A stretch of 64,000 bases of DNA from Phialocephala subalpina. Taxonomy: Eukaryota; Ascomycota; Leotiomycetes; Helotiales; Mollisiaceae. The notes under the pieces were generated by a model. That model was given only the letters and a program-made list of their open reading frames with translations. It was not told the origin of the DNA and did not search any database. Numbering within the stretch: the first letter of the stretch is position 1; each line of letters begins with the position of its first letter. The DNA lies in the NCBI GenBank assembly GCA_900073065.1, contig FJOG01000005.1, positions 1,417,420 through 1,481,419 of the forward strand. Direction: 5' to 3'. Shown here one piece after another: positions 21,550 through 34,697 of the stretch. A program made the translations under genes and the position numbers.

Positions 21550-22880
21550 TACGAAAAATGTCGAAACGATTGCCTACCCAGTCTAAACCGCAACCACAGA
21601 GAGCAATATAGAACTCTTATAGAAGATCCGGGGTGGCATCAACGCTTGCCGGTCTCCGAAAGAAATTTGCACCTCGTTTCCATACTTCGGAAAGTCTGGA
21701 ACGTAGGGACGTAGATCCTAGATTGAAGGTGCCTCGTCTGTCACGTTTGGAACTATTATATGTATTCGATGGCGCAAGGCTGGAAAGAAAGCATGCAAGG
21801 TACCCCACAGTCTCACGCAGAGACGGCGTTGTGCCTGGATCTGGGGTAGAAGTGGAGATACTGTTTCCCATTCCGTCCAATAATTTATCAGACGATCGAG
21901 CGGGACTTGACGGTCCGGTCCGGATGGGAGTTGGAGGAAGTTCTGGGGGAAAGAATCCTCGTGATGGTGTTTGACGGCCCCTTTTTCCGTTTATCCGGCA
22001 AATTGTGGGATCCCAGGAACTTAGATCTGACCACACTTCCCTGGATTAATCCTCCTTGAAGACTCTCCTGCTAGGGCAATTAATACCTGGTGCCTCGGCC
22101 GATACTCAAAAGCATAAATCGATAGTTCAAGGCGTCAAGTTGAACTTTCGTAGTGGTGGAAACCTAAGAGTTCCGTCACGATGGGATTGATGAAAGGGCT
22201 CTGCGTGGTTCCAGGTAAGTTATGTCGTCAACAAAGCAGAATCTTCGGAACCACGCATTCGACATCCGACGAACCATGGCATGATATACTTTTGAAGCTG
22301 TGATGAAGGAGACTTATTTCTCCGCCGAGCGGGGCTGCGACTAATCAGCACAGACAATCCTTACGCAAGGTAAGACAAGGCGAACATTCCGAACTACGGA
22401 TTGTTATTCTCCTGAATGACAAACAGAGAAAGGAGCTATGATTCACGAGAGGTCTGGAAGGATGCGCAGATGAGGTTGGATTGTCGTGTGTCTCCGGCGG
22501 CTGTCATAGCCCCTTAGCAAGAAAGTACAGATTCTTGCTGTCCGTCCTGATCGCGCCAACCAGCAGCTGGTCTCCCAGTGGTGGCTGTGTAGTAGGCAGA
22601 CCTTCAAACGCTTCCAGTGTGAAAGCGGAACGCCTCGCAGGCTTGACCGTGCAGCATTTTGTATTGCTAGGTCTATCAAGTCTCGTTCTCAAGAACATGA
22701 TCGAGTGTATTCTTCAACCACGGTCTGCGTTTCCATGATCGATATTGGACTTCAGGAGACCGAGTCCTAGCCTCATGGCGTAGGTCAATATCCTGGATAT
22801 CCTTGGACATTTTCCGATATAGGTTTCCGAAGACGAGTTCCGGAGTCAGGGTATGAGAGGTGGTGCTCATAAGGCCGACT
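21550..22880. other. Intergenic between GH74 and ELP3
   Basis: Contains the promoter of the GH74 gene (reading left) and the 3' flank of ELP3. Open frames at 21617-22036 (minus), 21633-21974 (plus) and 22443-22738 overlap on opposite strands and show no family resemblance. Confidence 0.5.
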
Positions 22881-24720
22881 TTAAAAATCATCGTCACTGT
22901 CATCTTCGTCCTTCGGTTTGAGGTTCTTGCTCATGTATGGCCCTGTCACAAGTTAGACAAAGGCAGATCTCCTAAGCAGATTCCGAACTTACCGTCAAGC
23001 CAGTACCCGAGCCTACGGTAATAGTCTCGAGTGCCTACTCCAGAGATGACAGTAATCTTGGTACTGCCATGCTCATCCCTGGCAATCCTCTCAGCCTCCT
23101 CCATCAACAAGGTTCCGTACCCTTGATGTTGGAACTTTCTCGGGTCTCGGCCATGGACTGGAACGGCAGAACCATAGACGTGCAGCTCACGAATCAAACT
23201 TGTCGGCTGACCTGTAAGCTCTGGTCTGAATGTGTACTTCGCTGAGCACTTTCGCAGCCTCAAAAGTCCGATGAGGATATCTTGCTTTGGATCTTCGTAC
23301 GCCAGGAACGTTTCCCATCCACCATTTGCTGTGTAGTCACGACGGACCAACTCAACCTGTGATGGTCGGATCTTGTTCTTGACTTCGTTGATGCCGACTT
23401 CTCGTGTCCGGACGTCACGGCAGGTAGTACCAAAGTCCTTCATCCTGCTCAATGCCAGTTCTCGCAGGTTTCCATTCTCAACACCAGACGTGACTAACGG
23501 CATGGGAATATCTCTCTGGACACGGTAGATCCGAGTCCATGGTGGTACCAGAGCCAATATCCGGGCCACTATATCGATCAACGCGTTTGGGGTATAATTC
23601 TTGTATCTTCCAGTCCTCCATAGTTCGTATAGACCTGTACCTCGAATGACCAGTGTTGGGTAGATCTTGAGACCATCGGTTCTAAAGGCAGGATTCTCAA
23701 AGTATTCTCTGAATTGATCCAGATCTCTTTCCATTCCAACATTCGGTAGGTCGGGCATCATGTGGCTGACAACCTTAAACCCTGCGTCTTTTGCGAAGCA
23801 GAATGTTTCTGCTACAGACGCGACAGTGTGACCTCTGTTTGTATCTCGAGCAACGTCCTCGTACAGAGACTGTACTCCAATTTCCAAACGTGTACAGCCG
23901 TATCGTAGCATGTCGGTTAAATGGGGTGGCAGGCAATAGTCTGGTCGTGTCTCGATTGTGATTCCAACACACTTGATGTTGCTCATCTCTCCTGCTTCAA
24001 CAGCTTCGTCGACATTGTTGCCTTGGTATCCACTGAGTGCATTGTGCAATTGCGATATGAACCCCTCTCTGTAGCTGGGAGCTAGAGACATGAAAGTTCC
24101 TCCCATAATGATATATTCGACCTTGTCAACGCTGTGTCCAAGACCCTTGATCTGATCGACTCGCCCTCTTGCCTGCTCGAATGGATCGTATCGCGCTCGA
24201 ATTGCTCGCATAGATGTTGGCTCGTACCCCGTGTAGGATTGAGTAGAGTATTCGAAGTCGGAATCAGGTCCACCAGGGCAGTATACGCAGATGTTTCCCG
24301 TGTATGCAATATGTGGACATCTGTGAGGTTTACACATTACAGCGACCACAGCTATACCTGAAGCGCTTCCTGAGGGAAATGTTAGACAAATTGACCAAAT
24401 GGGAGATGCTGAGACTCACTGATTGGCTTTGCTATTAATTTTGGCAAGATGTATTTCTTGTAATGTTCAGGAATTGCAGCAATAATAGCAGTTAGAGGGG
24501 GTATGTTGCTTAATTTGTGCTTCTTGGACATCTTTGAGCGCAAGCTATTGAGGTTTATATTTGCCCTCGGCTTACTTGGATCTTGCTGAGCCTCATGATC
24601 TGCGATGAGCACACTGACAATGTCTGTACAGCATCGTATGTGCCGCTCGCTTTCTGGGGGAAGATTTTGGTCCTTGGGCTTTGGCTTCGACAGCGTCATT
24701 GTGAGAGTTTCCGTCGCCAT
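22881..24720 (-). CDS. ELP3: Elongator complex catalytic subunit Elp3
   Basis: Three exons, complement(join(22881..22942,22993..24369,24420..24720)), give 579 residues. Elp3 is the tRNA acetyltransferase subunit of Elongator, which installs the carboxymethyl side chain on wobble uridine U34 in the cytosol. The radical SAM domain carries the Elp3-type cluster motif C118-x9-C128-x2-C131 ([14 protein letters not shown]). Further markers are the block around [20 protein letters not shown] and the GNAT acetyltransferase core near the C-terminus ([20 protein letters not shown] and [13 protein letters not shown]). The last exon encodes an acidic tail ending DEDDSDDDF. The first 100 residues hold the usual N-terminal basic region. 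It is divergent from the succinyl-CoA ligase gene with about 310 bases between start codons. Confidence 0.97.
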
Positions 24721-25028
24721 CTTGATGACGTGGCTATGCGTCTTGGAGTGGAAATACTGAGGAGATCAGTACGAGATAAAGAGCAGGATGAGGCTCGTCA
24801 GAACACTCAAAGGGCCTCGTGCGACGAAAAAGTGACTTGATAGCGGGGTTTTGTGAGTCTCAAAAACATTTGAGCAAGGATTAAGGTTGACGGCTTTACG
24901 TTTTGCCGATCGCCGAGACCACTGCCGCGAAAACCGCAAGCTGGTCTGGGATCCTTTCTTGAACATCCAAACCTCAGAACTACATCTCTTTTCCTCTCTT
25001 TTCCTTGACATCAATTGTCTCCGGCAAG
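24721..25028. promoter_or_regulatory. Divergent promoter region, ELP3 and LSC1
   Basis: About 308 bases separate the two start codons on opposite strands, so both promoters must lie here. No TATA box is obvious. The region just before 25029 has pyrimidine runs (TCTCTTTTCCTC). Confidence 0.55.
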
Positions 25029-26332
<1,304 letters not shown>

Positions 26333-26849
26333 ATGACGACGCAGTGTATTAGATGATGGGACAGTTGCACACATGGAGCGTTAATGCATTTTCTTAAGGT
26401 CTATGTTCAATACCTTGTTTGTACAGCTAGCAAATCCTCGAAACGGATATCCAAATAGACTTTGACCCATGTGAAGGGAACTTCTGCAATGCTGCATGAG
26501 AGGCAGCTTTTAATAACTGATAGAACTTCTGATAGTACTTCTATCGTAGTTAATTGATCATATTTGCGCTTAAATTTATGCTTGTACCCCTGATTTAAGC
26601 CTCACAGAAGGGCTTCTCGGCAATTGCCGTACCAGGAATTTCAAAGCTCCCCTCATCAACATCATTAATACCATCAACAGCTACATTCGCAGCTTTACAT
26701 ACTCTCCAACATCAACCGGACTTCCTTCTCCAATCCACTGTCAAGATTGAGTGTTCCCCAAGTTCCTGCGCTGTTGGTGCTTTTGCACCTGACCCCCATC
26801 ACTTCCGGGACGACATCTCTACCACAATTGACGTTGTCAAATCGTCAAG
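26333..26849. other. Intergenic, 3' flank of LSC1 and promoter of the AP-2 mu gene
   Basis: No gene seen. The last 150 bases are CT-rich, as expected of a fungal 5' leader. Confidence 0.5.
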
Positions 26850-28503
26850 ATGCTGTCCGGGGTATGTGTTACTCTCTCCCAAATCCTTAGCTTTCACAGC
26901 GCTAACAGTGGCAGATCTTGATCTTCAACCAGAAAGGGGAGAATCTCATATTTAGAGCTTTCAGAAACGACTGCAGACCACGACTTGCTGTAAGACATGC
27001 ATCTGCACTCCTCAAATTTTCCAAGAACAGTAAATTAACTTCGAGATTTTGACGAACAGGACGTTTTCCGCATCCAGGTATTATTCCCTCTTTTGTGTTG
27101 TCCTAGTAAAATATTTAGCTGACTCCGAGATCCGCAGGTGATTTCAAACGCTCAGGTACAATATTTCCTGGAAAGACGCACCGTCGCTGAGAGAGCTGAC
27201 TCGAAGACGTCTAGGTCCGCAGTCCGATCCTCACATTAGGAAGCACGACCTTCAGCCATGTCAAGCACGAGAATATCTACCTGGTGGCGATAACGAAGAG
27301 CAACGCCAACGCGGCGCTGGTATTTGAGTTCCTGTACAGGTTGATTGCATTGGGGAAAGGATACTTTGGGAAATTCGACGAGGAGGCTGTGAAGAACAAC
27401 TTTGTGCTGGTATATGAGCTTCTAGATGGTATGTTTGGGACGGCAGACGGTGCAGATGGTTACTGATGCTTCTCGCAGAGATTCTGGACTTCGGATACCC
27501 TCAAAATACCGAAACCGATACCTTGAAGATGTACATCACAACCGAAGGCGTCAAATCCGAACGAACAATGGAGGACTCGGCGAAGATCACTATGCAAGCG
27601 ACTGGCGCGCTGTCATGGAGGAAGGCAGATGTCAAATACCGCAAGAACGAAGCGTTCGTGGATGTCATTGAAGACGTCAACCTCCTCATGTCTGCCACAG
27701 GCACAGTCCTGCGCGCGGATGTCAACGGCCAGATTGTGATGCGCGCATACCTTTCTGGAACACCAGAATGCAAATTCGGGCTCAACGATCGATTACTGCT
27801 GGACGGTGACAGCTTATCCTCCTTGCCGTCTGGGAATAGAATGGGCACGAAGGCTACAAAAGCAGCAGCTGGCAGCGTAACATTGGAGGATTGCCAGTTC
27901 CATCAATGTGTCAAGCTGGGGAAGTTTGATACGGACAGAATCATTTCGTTCATTCCTCCAGACGGAGAGTTCGAATTGATGCGATACAGAGCTACGGAGA
28001 ACGTCAATCTGCCATTCAAGGTCCATGCTATCGTCAACGAGATCGGAAAGACGAAGGTGGAATACAGCATAGCCATTCGAGCGAACTACGGCAGCAAGCT
28101 CTTCGCGACGAACGTCATCGTACGAGTACCTACACCATTGAACACAGCACGTATCACGGAGCGATGTACACAAGGCAAGGCGAAATACGAGCCGAGCGAG
28201 AACAACATCGTGTGGAAGATCCCCAGATTCACGGGCCAGAACGAATTCGTATTAAGTGCAGAAGCGACATTGACAAGCATGACGAACCAGAAGGCATGGT
28301 CGAGACCACCACTGAGTCTGAATTTCAGCTTGTTGATGTTTACGAGTTCGGGGTTGTTGGTCAGGTATTTGAAGGTATTTGAGAAGAGTAATTATTCGTC
28401 GGTGAAGTGGGTGAGGTACATGACTAGGGCTGGTTCTTATGAGATACGGTAAGTGCTGTTTCTGATCTGATAATTGATGAATGCTGACCAGAGTAGGTTT
28501 TGA
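26850..28503 (+). CDS. APM4: AP-2 clathrin adaptor complex mu subunit
   Basis: Seven exons, join(26850..26861,26915..26989,27060..27077,27138..27155,27215..27428,27479..28448,28497..28503), give 437 residues, the expected length. AP-2 recruits clathrin and cargo at the plasma membrane during endocytosis. The N-terminal longin-like part starts MLSGILIFNQKGENLI and ends with [20 protein letters not shown]. The C-terminal mu homology domain starts after WRKADVKYRKNEAFVDVIE and ends with the conserved GSYEIRF. The reading VRSPILTLGSTTFSHVK and the overall pattern favour AP-2 over AP-1 mu. Exons of 12, 18 and 18 bases lie near the start, and the last coding exon is 7 bases (part of an Arg codon, Phe and stop). 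All are needed to keep the family alignment. Confidence 0.94.
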
Positions 28504-28910
28504 TTGATTATATGGCGTTGGGTTTCTGTAGAGCGGCATAGCATTGTATGGGCGTCGGTGGACTATACTGGGTACATAATCAAAAATTGTTCTGTCTGCG
28601 CTCACACTATTTTCTTCGAGCCATTGTCGGATTCTCATTCTCCATATACTTGTTGTGGCTGATCTTGCTGATGTCCAGACAACAATAAATTCTGGCTGGA
28701 CTAGACACCCAGCTGCCGATGCGGAGGTATGACCACCACACATCTCTTCTTGACATCAACGAGTACTGACCGCTCAGAAAATATTTGTTCTCCCGTGTCC
28801 TTAGATGGACCGATTTCTCTCCCCCTCGAGTGGTAGCGTGAAGCGACCGCAATTTGAAGATAGCCAAGCACTGTGCCAGCATTTCCATCAATCACGTCTG
28901 AGGTCGCACC
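28504..28910. other. Intergenic, 3' flank of the AP-2 mu gene
   Basis: About 400 bases with no supported gene. Minus-strand open frames at 28252-28895 are partly antisense to the adaptin gene and look spurious. Confidence 0.45.
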
Positions 28911-29614
28911 ATGCGGATGGAAGCTTCGTCGAATCAGTCGGTTGCGAAAGCCCCTGAGTCCAAGGCGGATGTTGCAACAGTCGATGAGGAGGACAAAGCC
29001 ATCGGATACCCAGCTGTGAACTTAGATAAGAAGTCGACGAAAAACAAGAATCTAGGAAGGGAGAAGACACCGAGTACCAGGATCGATACTGGCCGACCAT
29101 TGGAGAAGAAAGGGGCTGCGTGAGGAGCCCTGAGTTGCCTGGTCCTCAGACCTCAGCGATTCAAGCGATCATAATGAGCCACCACCGACATTGCAAGGCC
29201 TTCGGAAAATGACATCTTCCAAAGAGAAGAGGAACTTGCCCAGTATTTGGCGAATGAGTTCGGTGCAGACGGCTTCTCACAGTTCAACACTGAGGAGAAG
29301 CGAAATGCCCCTAAGATGTTGTGTGCGGAGAAAGGAGTTGACCTAATCCTCGACCAGGCATTAACCATAAGTGGCATGGTTTATCGGGGCACGCTCTTCG
29401 GCCTCTCAAGCTGCACAACCCTCTTCATAACGGCAAATATGATATGCTTCCTGACATCATCAAGAGGCTAGGCTCTGAGCACACTGTAGCAGTCGATCCT
29501 GAAGATCGCTACAAGATTATTGAAATCCTTTGTAACGATCTCGAGATTTCTTTATTTGAACGCCAACAAGAGGTCCCTTCACATCTATCAACGCCAAGGA
29601 ATATTGGGAGATAG
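28911..29614 (+). pseudogene. Decayed gene of unknown function
   Basis: Coding-like sequence is spread over three frames. A hydrophilic start (28911-29123, with KAPESKADVATVDEEDKAIG) may splice at GTGAGG after 29118. A second part reads EEELAQYLANEFGADGFSQF and KMLCAEKGVDLILDQALT in the frame of 29247. A third part in another frame reads KWHGLSGHALRPLKLHNPL and then IIKRLGSEHTVAVDPEDRYK, ending at TAG 29612-29614. At least two frame changes cannot be explained by introns with room and borders. I recognise no family. It could be a decayed accessory gene. Confidence 0.42.
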
Positions 29615-29684
29615 GATATCTCTTTTCAACTATCTAGGACCTGGGACCATGGCCTGTACGCTCCTCCAGTTTTCTTCACTATCG

Positions 29685-29896
29685 TCATTCGTACAGAGCA
29701 GTTGTTCCAATCTGTCCAAGCGGACTACTGCTAGTTCCAGCGTGGCGGATCCCCGCCTCACTCGCTCCCTTATCACCCCACCAAAAGCGGCCTTCCTTGT
29801 TGGTTAACCAGTCGTCAATAAGGTCCGCCAAGGTTTGCAAATGCCCATATGCGGTAGATTGCGGACCACTGAATCTCCAGAACGCGAGTCACAACT
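29685..29896 (-). pseudogene. C-terminal fragment of a polytopic membrane protein family
   Basis: The minus strand reads LAFWRFSGPQSTAYGHLQTL, then ADLIDDW and GRFWWGDKG, ending RHAGTSSSPLGQIGTTALYE before TGA at 29685-29687. This is the C-terminal 60-70 residues of the family whose intact member lies at 56351-58090 (there GHLQTLADLVDDW and GRFWWGDKGE) and whose decayed member lies at 43977-45743 (there ending RHAGTSSSLEALGEIRMDALYA). No upstream part of the family is present: the fragment begins within about 10 bases of the stop codon of the neighbouring 2OG oxygenase gene. It is therefore a truncated piece left by a rearrangement, lying in the 3' flank of that gene. Confidence 0.75.
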
Positions 29897-31109
29897 CACC
29901 CCTCGCCCTCGCCGCAATCGAACTCGGATGTTTATACCTCGCTCTCAACAGCCTCTCTCTCTGCCACTCTCCCGCATTAACCTTAATCCCCTCCTTCCCC
30001 TCAACCTTACACCCCGGCAACGTCTCAATCGTCACATCCATACTCGGACTAAAAAACCACGCTAAACTGTATCTCTCCTCTCCACTCTTATTCACAACCC
30101 TGTGCACTGTACTAACGTACTTCCCACTTGTCGCCATCTCTAGAAAATCCCCAACGTTCACGACAAGTGTGCCTTTGAGCGGAGGAGCGGAAACCCATGC
30201 TCCGTTGTGGTTCAGTACCTCTAGTGCTGGGACGGAGGAGAGCTGGTTGACGAGCGTGAACCAGGAGTAATCTGCGTGCGCACCTATTCCGACGTCTGAA
30301 GTGGTTTCTTGGGATGGGTAGTGCAGGGCTCGGAGACCGCCCATAGGGAAGTGGGACATGTGGTCGAAGTACTCCTCGGGGAGGTCGAGGGAGAGAGCAA
30401 TGAGACGCATGAGGACTTTGCTGAAGGCGAGGATGGCGGCGTGGTATTCGTACATGATTTTGCGGAAGTTTGATGGGGAAGAGGGCCATTGGTTGCCTTT
30501 TGCTGGGTAGGGGGAACGGTCGAGGTCTGCTGGTGGGTTCTGTTCGGGGTCGTTGGGGTCGTCGCCAGTTGCGAAGGCCTCCTTGAGGTCTGGAAGTCTG
30601 TTAGACAGCTTGCTGGGGAAGAGGATGGGAATTTGGGAAACTCACCTCCTCGAGTTGAGGCATCAAGCTTCGTTTCCAAAAGAGCTTCATATCCCTTGAT
30701 CGTATCAGACTTATTGACATGTATCTATCCGCTCTCGTCAGCAAGGCGTCTTTTCACTTCCCTCCCCGTCCTTCTCATGTCGGTTACCTACCTTCATCTT
30801 CTCCTCCAGAGGCAACTCAAAAAACTCCTTAATCACCCCATAAACACCCCCTTGCAACTTCTCACTGATCCCATGATTTGCAGCATACAGAAATCCCGAG
30901 TCTCGAAATGCAGCTCCGATCTCCTTAGCGATAGCTCTCCGATCTTCGAATGAGGAGCTATTCATCTTTGAGAAGTTGACCTGGGTGATGGCTTCGAATG
31001 TTGGTTTCCTCTTGCAGCCTGTGAGAATTTCTCTCTTGATAGTGCCCTTTCCGGCATGGACGATGACATACTCGGGCTCTGGGTCTGGGAGGAGGGCTGA
31101 AGGTGCCAT
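29889..31109 (-). CDS. 2-oxoglutarate/Fe(II)-dependent dioxygenase, IPNS-like
   Basis: Three exons, complement(join(29889..30589,30646..30724,30792..31109)), give 365 residues. The N-terminal non-haem dioxygenase domain (ITQVNFSKMN onward, with IGAAFRDSGFLYAANHGI) is followed by the 2OG-Fe(II) core. The iron ligands are H237 and D239 in GAHADYSWFTL and H295 in VSTVHRV; R305 and S307 (RYS) bind 2-oxoglutarate. Enzymes of this type hydroxylate, desaturate or cyclise small molecules, often in secondary metabolism, and the substrate cannot be read from the sequence. An in-frame upstream ATG at 31157 exists; the one at 31109 was chosen because it directly precedes the first conserved-looking stretch. 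The next genes on the same strand are an MFS transporter and a LaeA-like methyltransferase. Confidence 0.92.
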
Positions 31110-32931
31110 GTTAAGAGTCTGAATGGGAGGGAGCGGAAGAAGTGAAAGTCGCAACAACGATTCCTGTTTTTGGAATATGAGAATCTTTACCTGGAGGGAC
31201 CTAAAGATGGGATACCTCTCACTCTGGGATTCAACCTGATGTCCTTATATCTGGGGAAGCTTATCAGCGGGATGCACTTGCAATCGTGCCGAAAGCCGTC
31301 TCCCGTCGGCGATCATCCCACTCTTGAAAAGGAGGGCGAATCACGTGAAATACATCCCCTCGCTTCACCTCGACGACATCTTTTCAAAAACAAATGCTTC
31401 TTCCGTTCTATCGTTGGTGGAAGTTCTTTCAAGCAAAAAGGTGAGACAGGATCTAGCACGAGCAAGGACTTGGAAAGAAAAAATCTCAACTGAGACACTC
31501 TCTTAAGCTCATCTCGCATCGGAGAGGAAGTCCTCGCTTCGCTCCAACAACCATGGAAGCGCGAACAATACTCGAGAACGACTTGAACAAAAGATGCGTT
31601 GAAAGAACACGAGAAAAACTGTGCCGAATTCAAGAAACACAGAGTCGGGCAATCCATTCTCTTGCCATGTCCCCACTCCCAGCACCAACGTTCCAAGAAC
31701 TCTCCTCATTAATACCTCACAACTCTCCACTCGTCTCACTTCTCTCACGACTTTCAGATAGAGTAGAGTACAAGAAACATATATTGGTCCCCACGAAACA
31801 AATATCAAAAGAAAACAAAGTTTGTATCCCACAAAACCCTCCAAATCTTCGTCTGTTCCTCTCTGAAACAAGTGGGGATGAACACGCGTAAGCCCTCCCG
31901 CCTATCAAACATCGCCAAGTCCAACACCTCTCGTCGCATAACTTTCACCTCCCATCACCCACTCCACATCTCCACCCCCGATCACGATTTATTTTTGCAA
32001 AGATCATACTTCGGACGGAGAAATTTGGACAAGTACGGACGGGGCCTCCGAACTCGATTGAAACTTTTCACGCATGAGCAACGGAGGGGCAAAAATAGGA
32101 AGATTCGCACGAAAGCATGACGATGCTCCTGGTGGATGTGCTTGCACATCGTCATGCCGTCAGCCACTCAAGTTTTCTTGGAATGTCGAGACGAGGTGGG
32201 AGGACGATAAGATGAACTTTGAGAGTCCAAGCTTAGATCTGAGATGCCAATCCTTTTGAAGTTTGGTACCGAGATGTATTTTGGGGGATGATGGGCAGAA
32301 CGACAAGAGGTGATCTTCGATGCCAACGCCAGACGAAGAGAATGTGTTGAGATGTTTGGTGGCGAGATGCACGACATCCGATAAGATCGGACAAGAAAGA
32401 TAGATAGATTCGCGAGAACGAATGAAGACTCAATCGTGACTATCAGTATTTGACTTTCGCGAGAGTTTGGTACTAGATCTCTGGAATGAACTCAACACAA
32501 CACCAAACTCAAATCTTCCAACGTCCAACGTCAACACCAATTGTCCAAAAGTCTCAACAGACGACAGATTAGATTTGTTTGATTCAAATGGGTATCATCA
32601 TATCATACAAGACTTTTCTTCAAGACAACAAAAGTATGCGAGAACGAGTGGATCGCATTTGTTTTCCGGGTATATAGGTACTTCAACCAAATCCTGAATC
32701 ACTGATCCAAGACTGGCCTCCAAACGAAAACGCGAAAATATCACACTATAGTACAAGTATCAAACTCAAGAAAATATGTACCTGAATAACACCCCATTCG
32801 TTCCCTGCCTTTCCAAATCCTCCTTTTTAATCCAAGCGCCGTCATGGTCCATGGTTCAGTTCGTCGTGAGACTAATTTTTCTCCACTGCCCCTTCCCCCC
32901 TTAGCTTCCCCTTTCCTTCGACTCAAATCTC
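31110..32931. other. Long intergenic stretch, no gene seen
   Basis: Open frames at 31313-31871 (minus) and 31553-31891 (plus) overlap on opposite strands with no family resemblance; 32168-32433 has three overlapping minus-strand frames, also unrecognisable. The left end holds the promoter of the dioxygenase gene and the right end the 3' flank of the MFS gene. Confidence 0.5.
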
Positions 32932-34697
32932 CTAGATCTTCTGATGGAACGCACTCCTCGCAATCTTACTCCTCAACCTCTTCCCAAAAAAGTACATCGG
33001 CAAACTCGCCCCACTAACCGCCAAATTCGCAATCGCCACCACCGTGAACACCACCTTCGCCCCACTCTGTTCAAAAAATCCATTAACAAAGTTACTCATC
33101 ACCAAACTCAAAAGCGCCTTGATAAAATTCATCGTAACAAACGCCTGCGCCGCATGTCCCGGATGACAATCCATAACATACGTAAACATACTTGACGTCG
33201 CGAACGGAACAGCCATCGTCTGAACCCCTAGAAATGCTATCGGGATGTATATCGTCGCTCCTGCGGCAACTGAGTATCCAAATCCGATGTAAGCTACTGT
33301 TGATAAGGAGGCTGCTACGATCATGAGGACGAGTCGGAATTCTGGTTCGTAAACGCCGTTGTTGTGGCGCGTCATGAATTGGACGACGAAATCGGCGCAG
33401 TATCCACTGACGAGAGTACCGATTAAACCGACGCCGAACAAAGGAAGGTTGGTGAGTCCGATGGCGGAACTGTTGAGGTTGTAGGGGGCGGCGGAGAAGA
33501 TTGTGTCTTGGAGGAGGGCGATGAGGGTTAGGCCTGCAGCGTAGACGGAGTATGTGAATGCTGCATATATAACCGCGGGGAAAGTGATGAGAGGTAAGGG
33601 TTTGAAAGCAGTTCTCCAGAACGAGGCATTGGAGACGCGGCCTTGGAATATCTTGAGTCGATCAGAGTATGATTTGACTGGTTCGGGAAGGACGATCTCG
33701 TAGACTCGGAGAGAAGACTTGTCGAAGATGACTTCTGTTTCTGGCTCGGCAGGTGCGAAATACACGGTTTCGGGAACGAAGAAATACATGAATGGAAGAA
33801 TGAGTGCGTAGATCGCAGCACATATTCCGAAGGTGAATTTAAATCCCAAGTTCTGGATGATGAAACCTGCGATCAGTTGTCCAAGCTTGACACCGCCCAT
33901 GACGAACAAGTTCCAGATGGACAACATCTTTCCCTTCTCGTGGACGAAGAAGATTTCGGAGACGGTGGCGGAGATCAAGGTCTCGAGGGGAGCGGCGGCG
34001 AAGCCTTGGATAACACGCATGATGGTGAGGGAGAGGAAGCTTCCAGCAAAGAAGCCCCAGGCGTTGGTGCCGAGGAGGAAGATGGTGGAGATGATAAAAA
34101 CAGGACGTTTGCCCCATACTGCTGCTGCGGCAGCTGTGAAGAATGTACCGGAGCCGGTGGTGAGTTGGAGGAGACCGACGATGTTGAATGAAACTTGATC
34201 GGTTGTGACGTTGAATGCTTTGGCGATGTCTTCGAGACCTGTTGTGATCATAGGACCGAGTCTGCATATGTTAGCGAGGCAGTGGTATGGAGGACCGATA
34301 TACATACGAGACTGTGACACCTGCTGTTAATGAGAGAATGAGAAGAATAGCCAACTTGGTGGCCGTTGACCTGAGATCGTTAGCTTCTTGGCCAGATGCG
34401 GTATGCGGGGTAGCTCACCAATTCAAGGGATCATTGGGACTGTCTGTAGGTTGTGGGTTGAGGACAATGTCTCCGATCTTCTTTGGCTCCTCATATTCCC
34501 AATCCTCGAGCTTGGCTATGTAGGTATAAGTCATGTGGTTCCGAAAGCAGAAGCAAGATCAACTTACATGCATCGACCTTTTCATTGAGGTTGACAGTTC
34601 CTGGAGGCTGTGAACTGTTAGTATGCTAACCACATTCGAAACCAGGTAGACATACTGTAGGATACTTGGGATCTTGAATGATACCCCAAGACGGCAT
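32932..34697 (-). CDS. MFS transporter, DHA1-like drug/metabolite exporter
   Basis: Five exons, complement(join(32932..34261,34308..34370,34419..34515,34568..34607,34656..34697)), give 523 residues; phases agree at every intron. The cytosolic N-terminus (IIQDPKYPTPPGTVNL onward, with DPLNW just before the first span) is typical of fungal DHA1-type 12-span transporters. TM1 follows in LAILLILSLTAGVTVSLGP. Later spans include WGKRPVFIISTIFLLGTNAW and TIMRVIQGFAAAPLETLISA. A long central loop (about 210-270) is followed by the second set of six spans. Members export toxins, drugs or metabolites by proton antiport; the substrate is not readable. Neighbours on the same strand are a 2OG dioxygenase and a LaeA-like methyltransferase. 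Confidence 0.93.

Noticed and set aside
21617..22036. 139-codon minus-strand frame upstream of GH74
   Set aside because: Ser/Pro/Arg-rich, overlapping a plus-strand frame, no domain; it lies where the GH74 promoter should be.
31313..31891. Overlapping open frames of 112-127 codons on both strands
   Set aside because: Both strands are open over the same bases and neither translation is protein-like; treated as intergenic.
33839..34198. Three open frames over the MFS exon 5
   Set aside because: They are shadows of the transporter reading frame.
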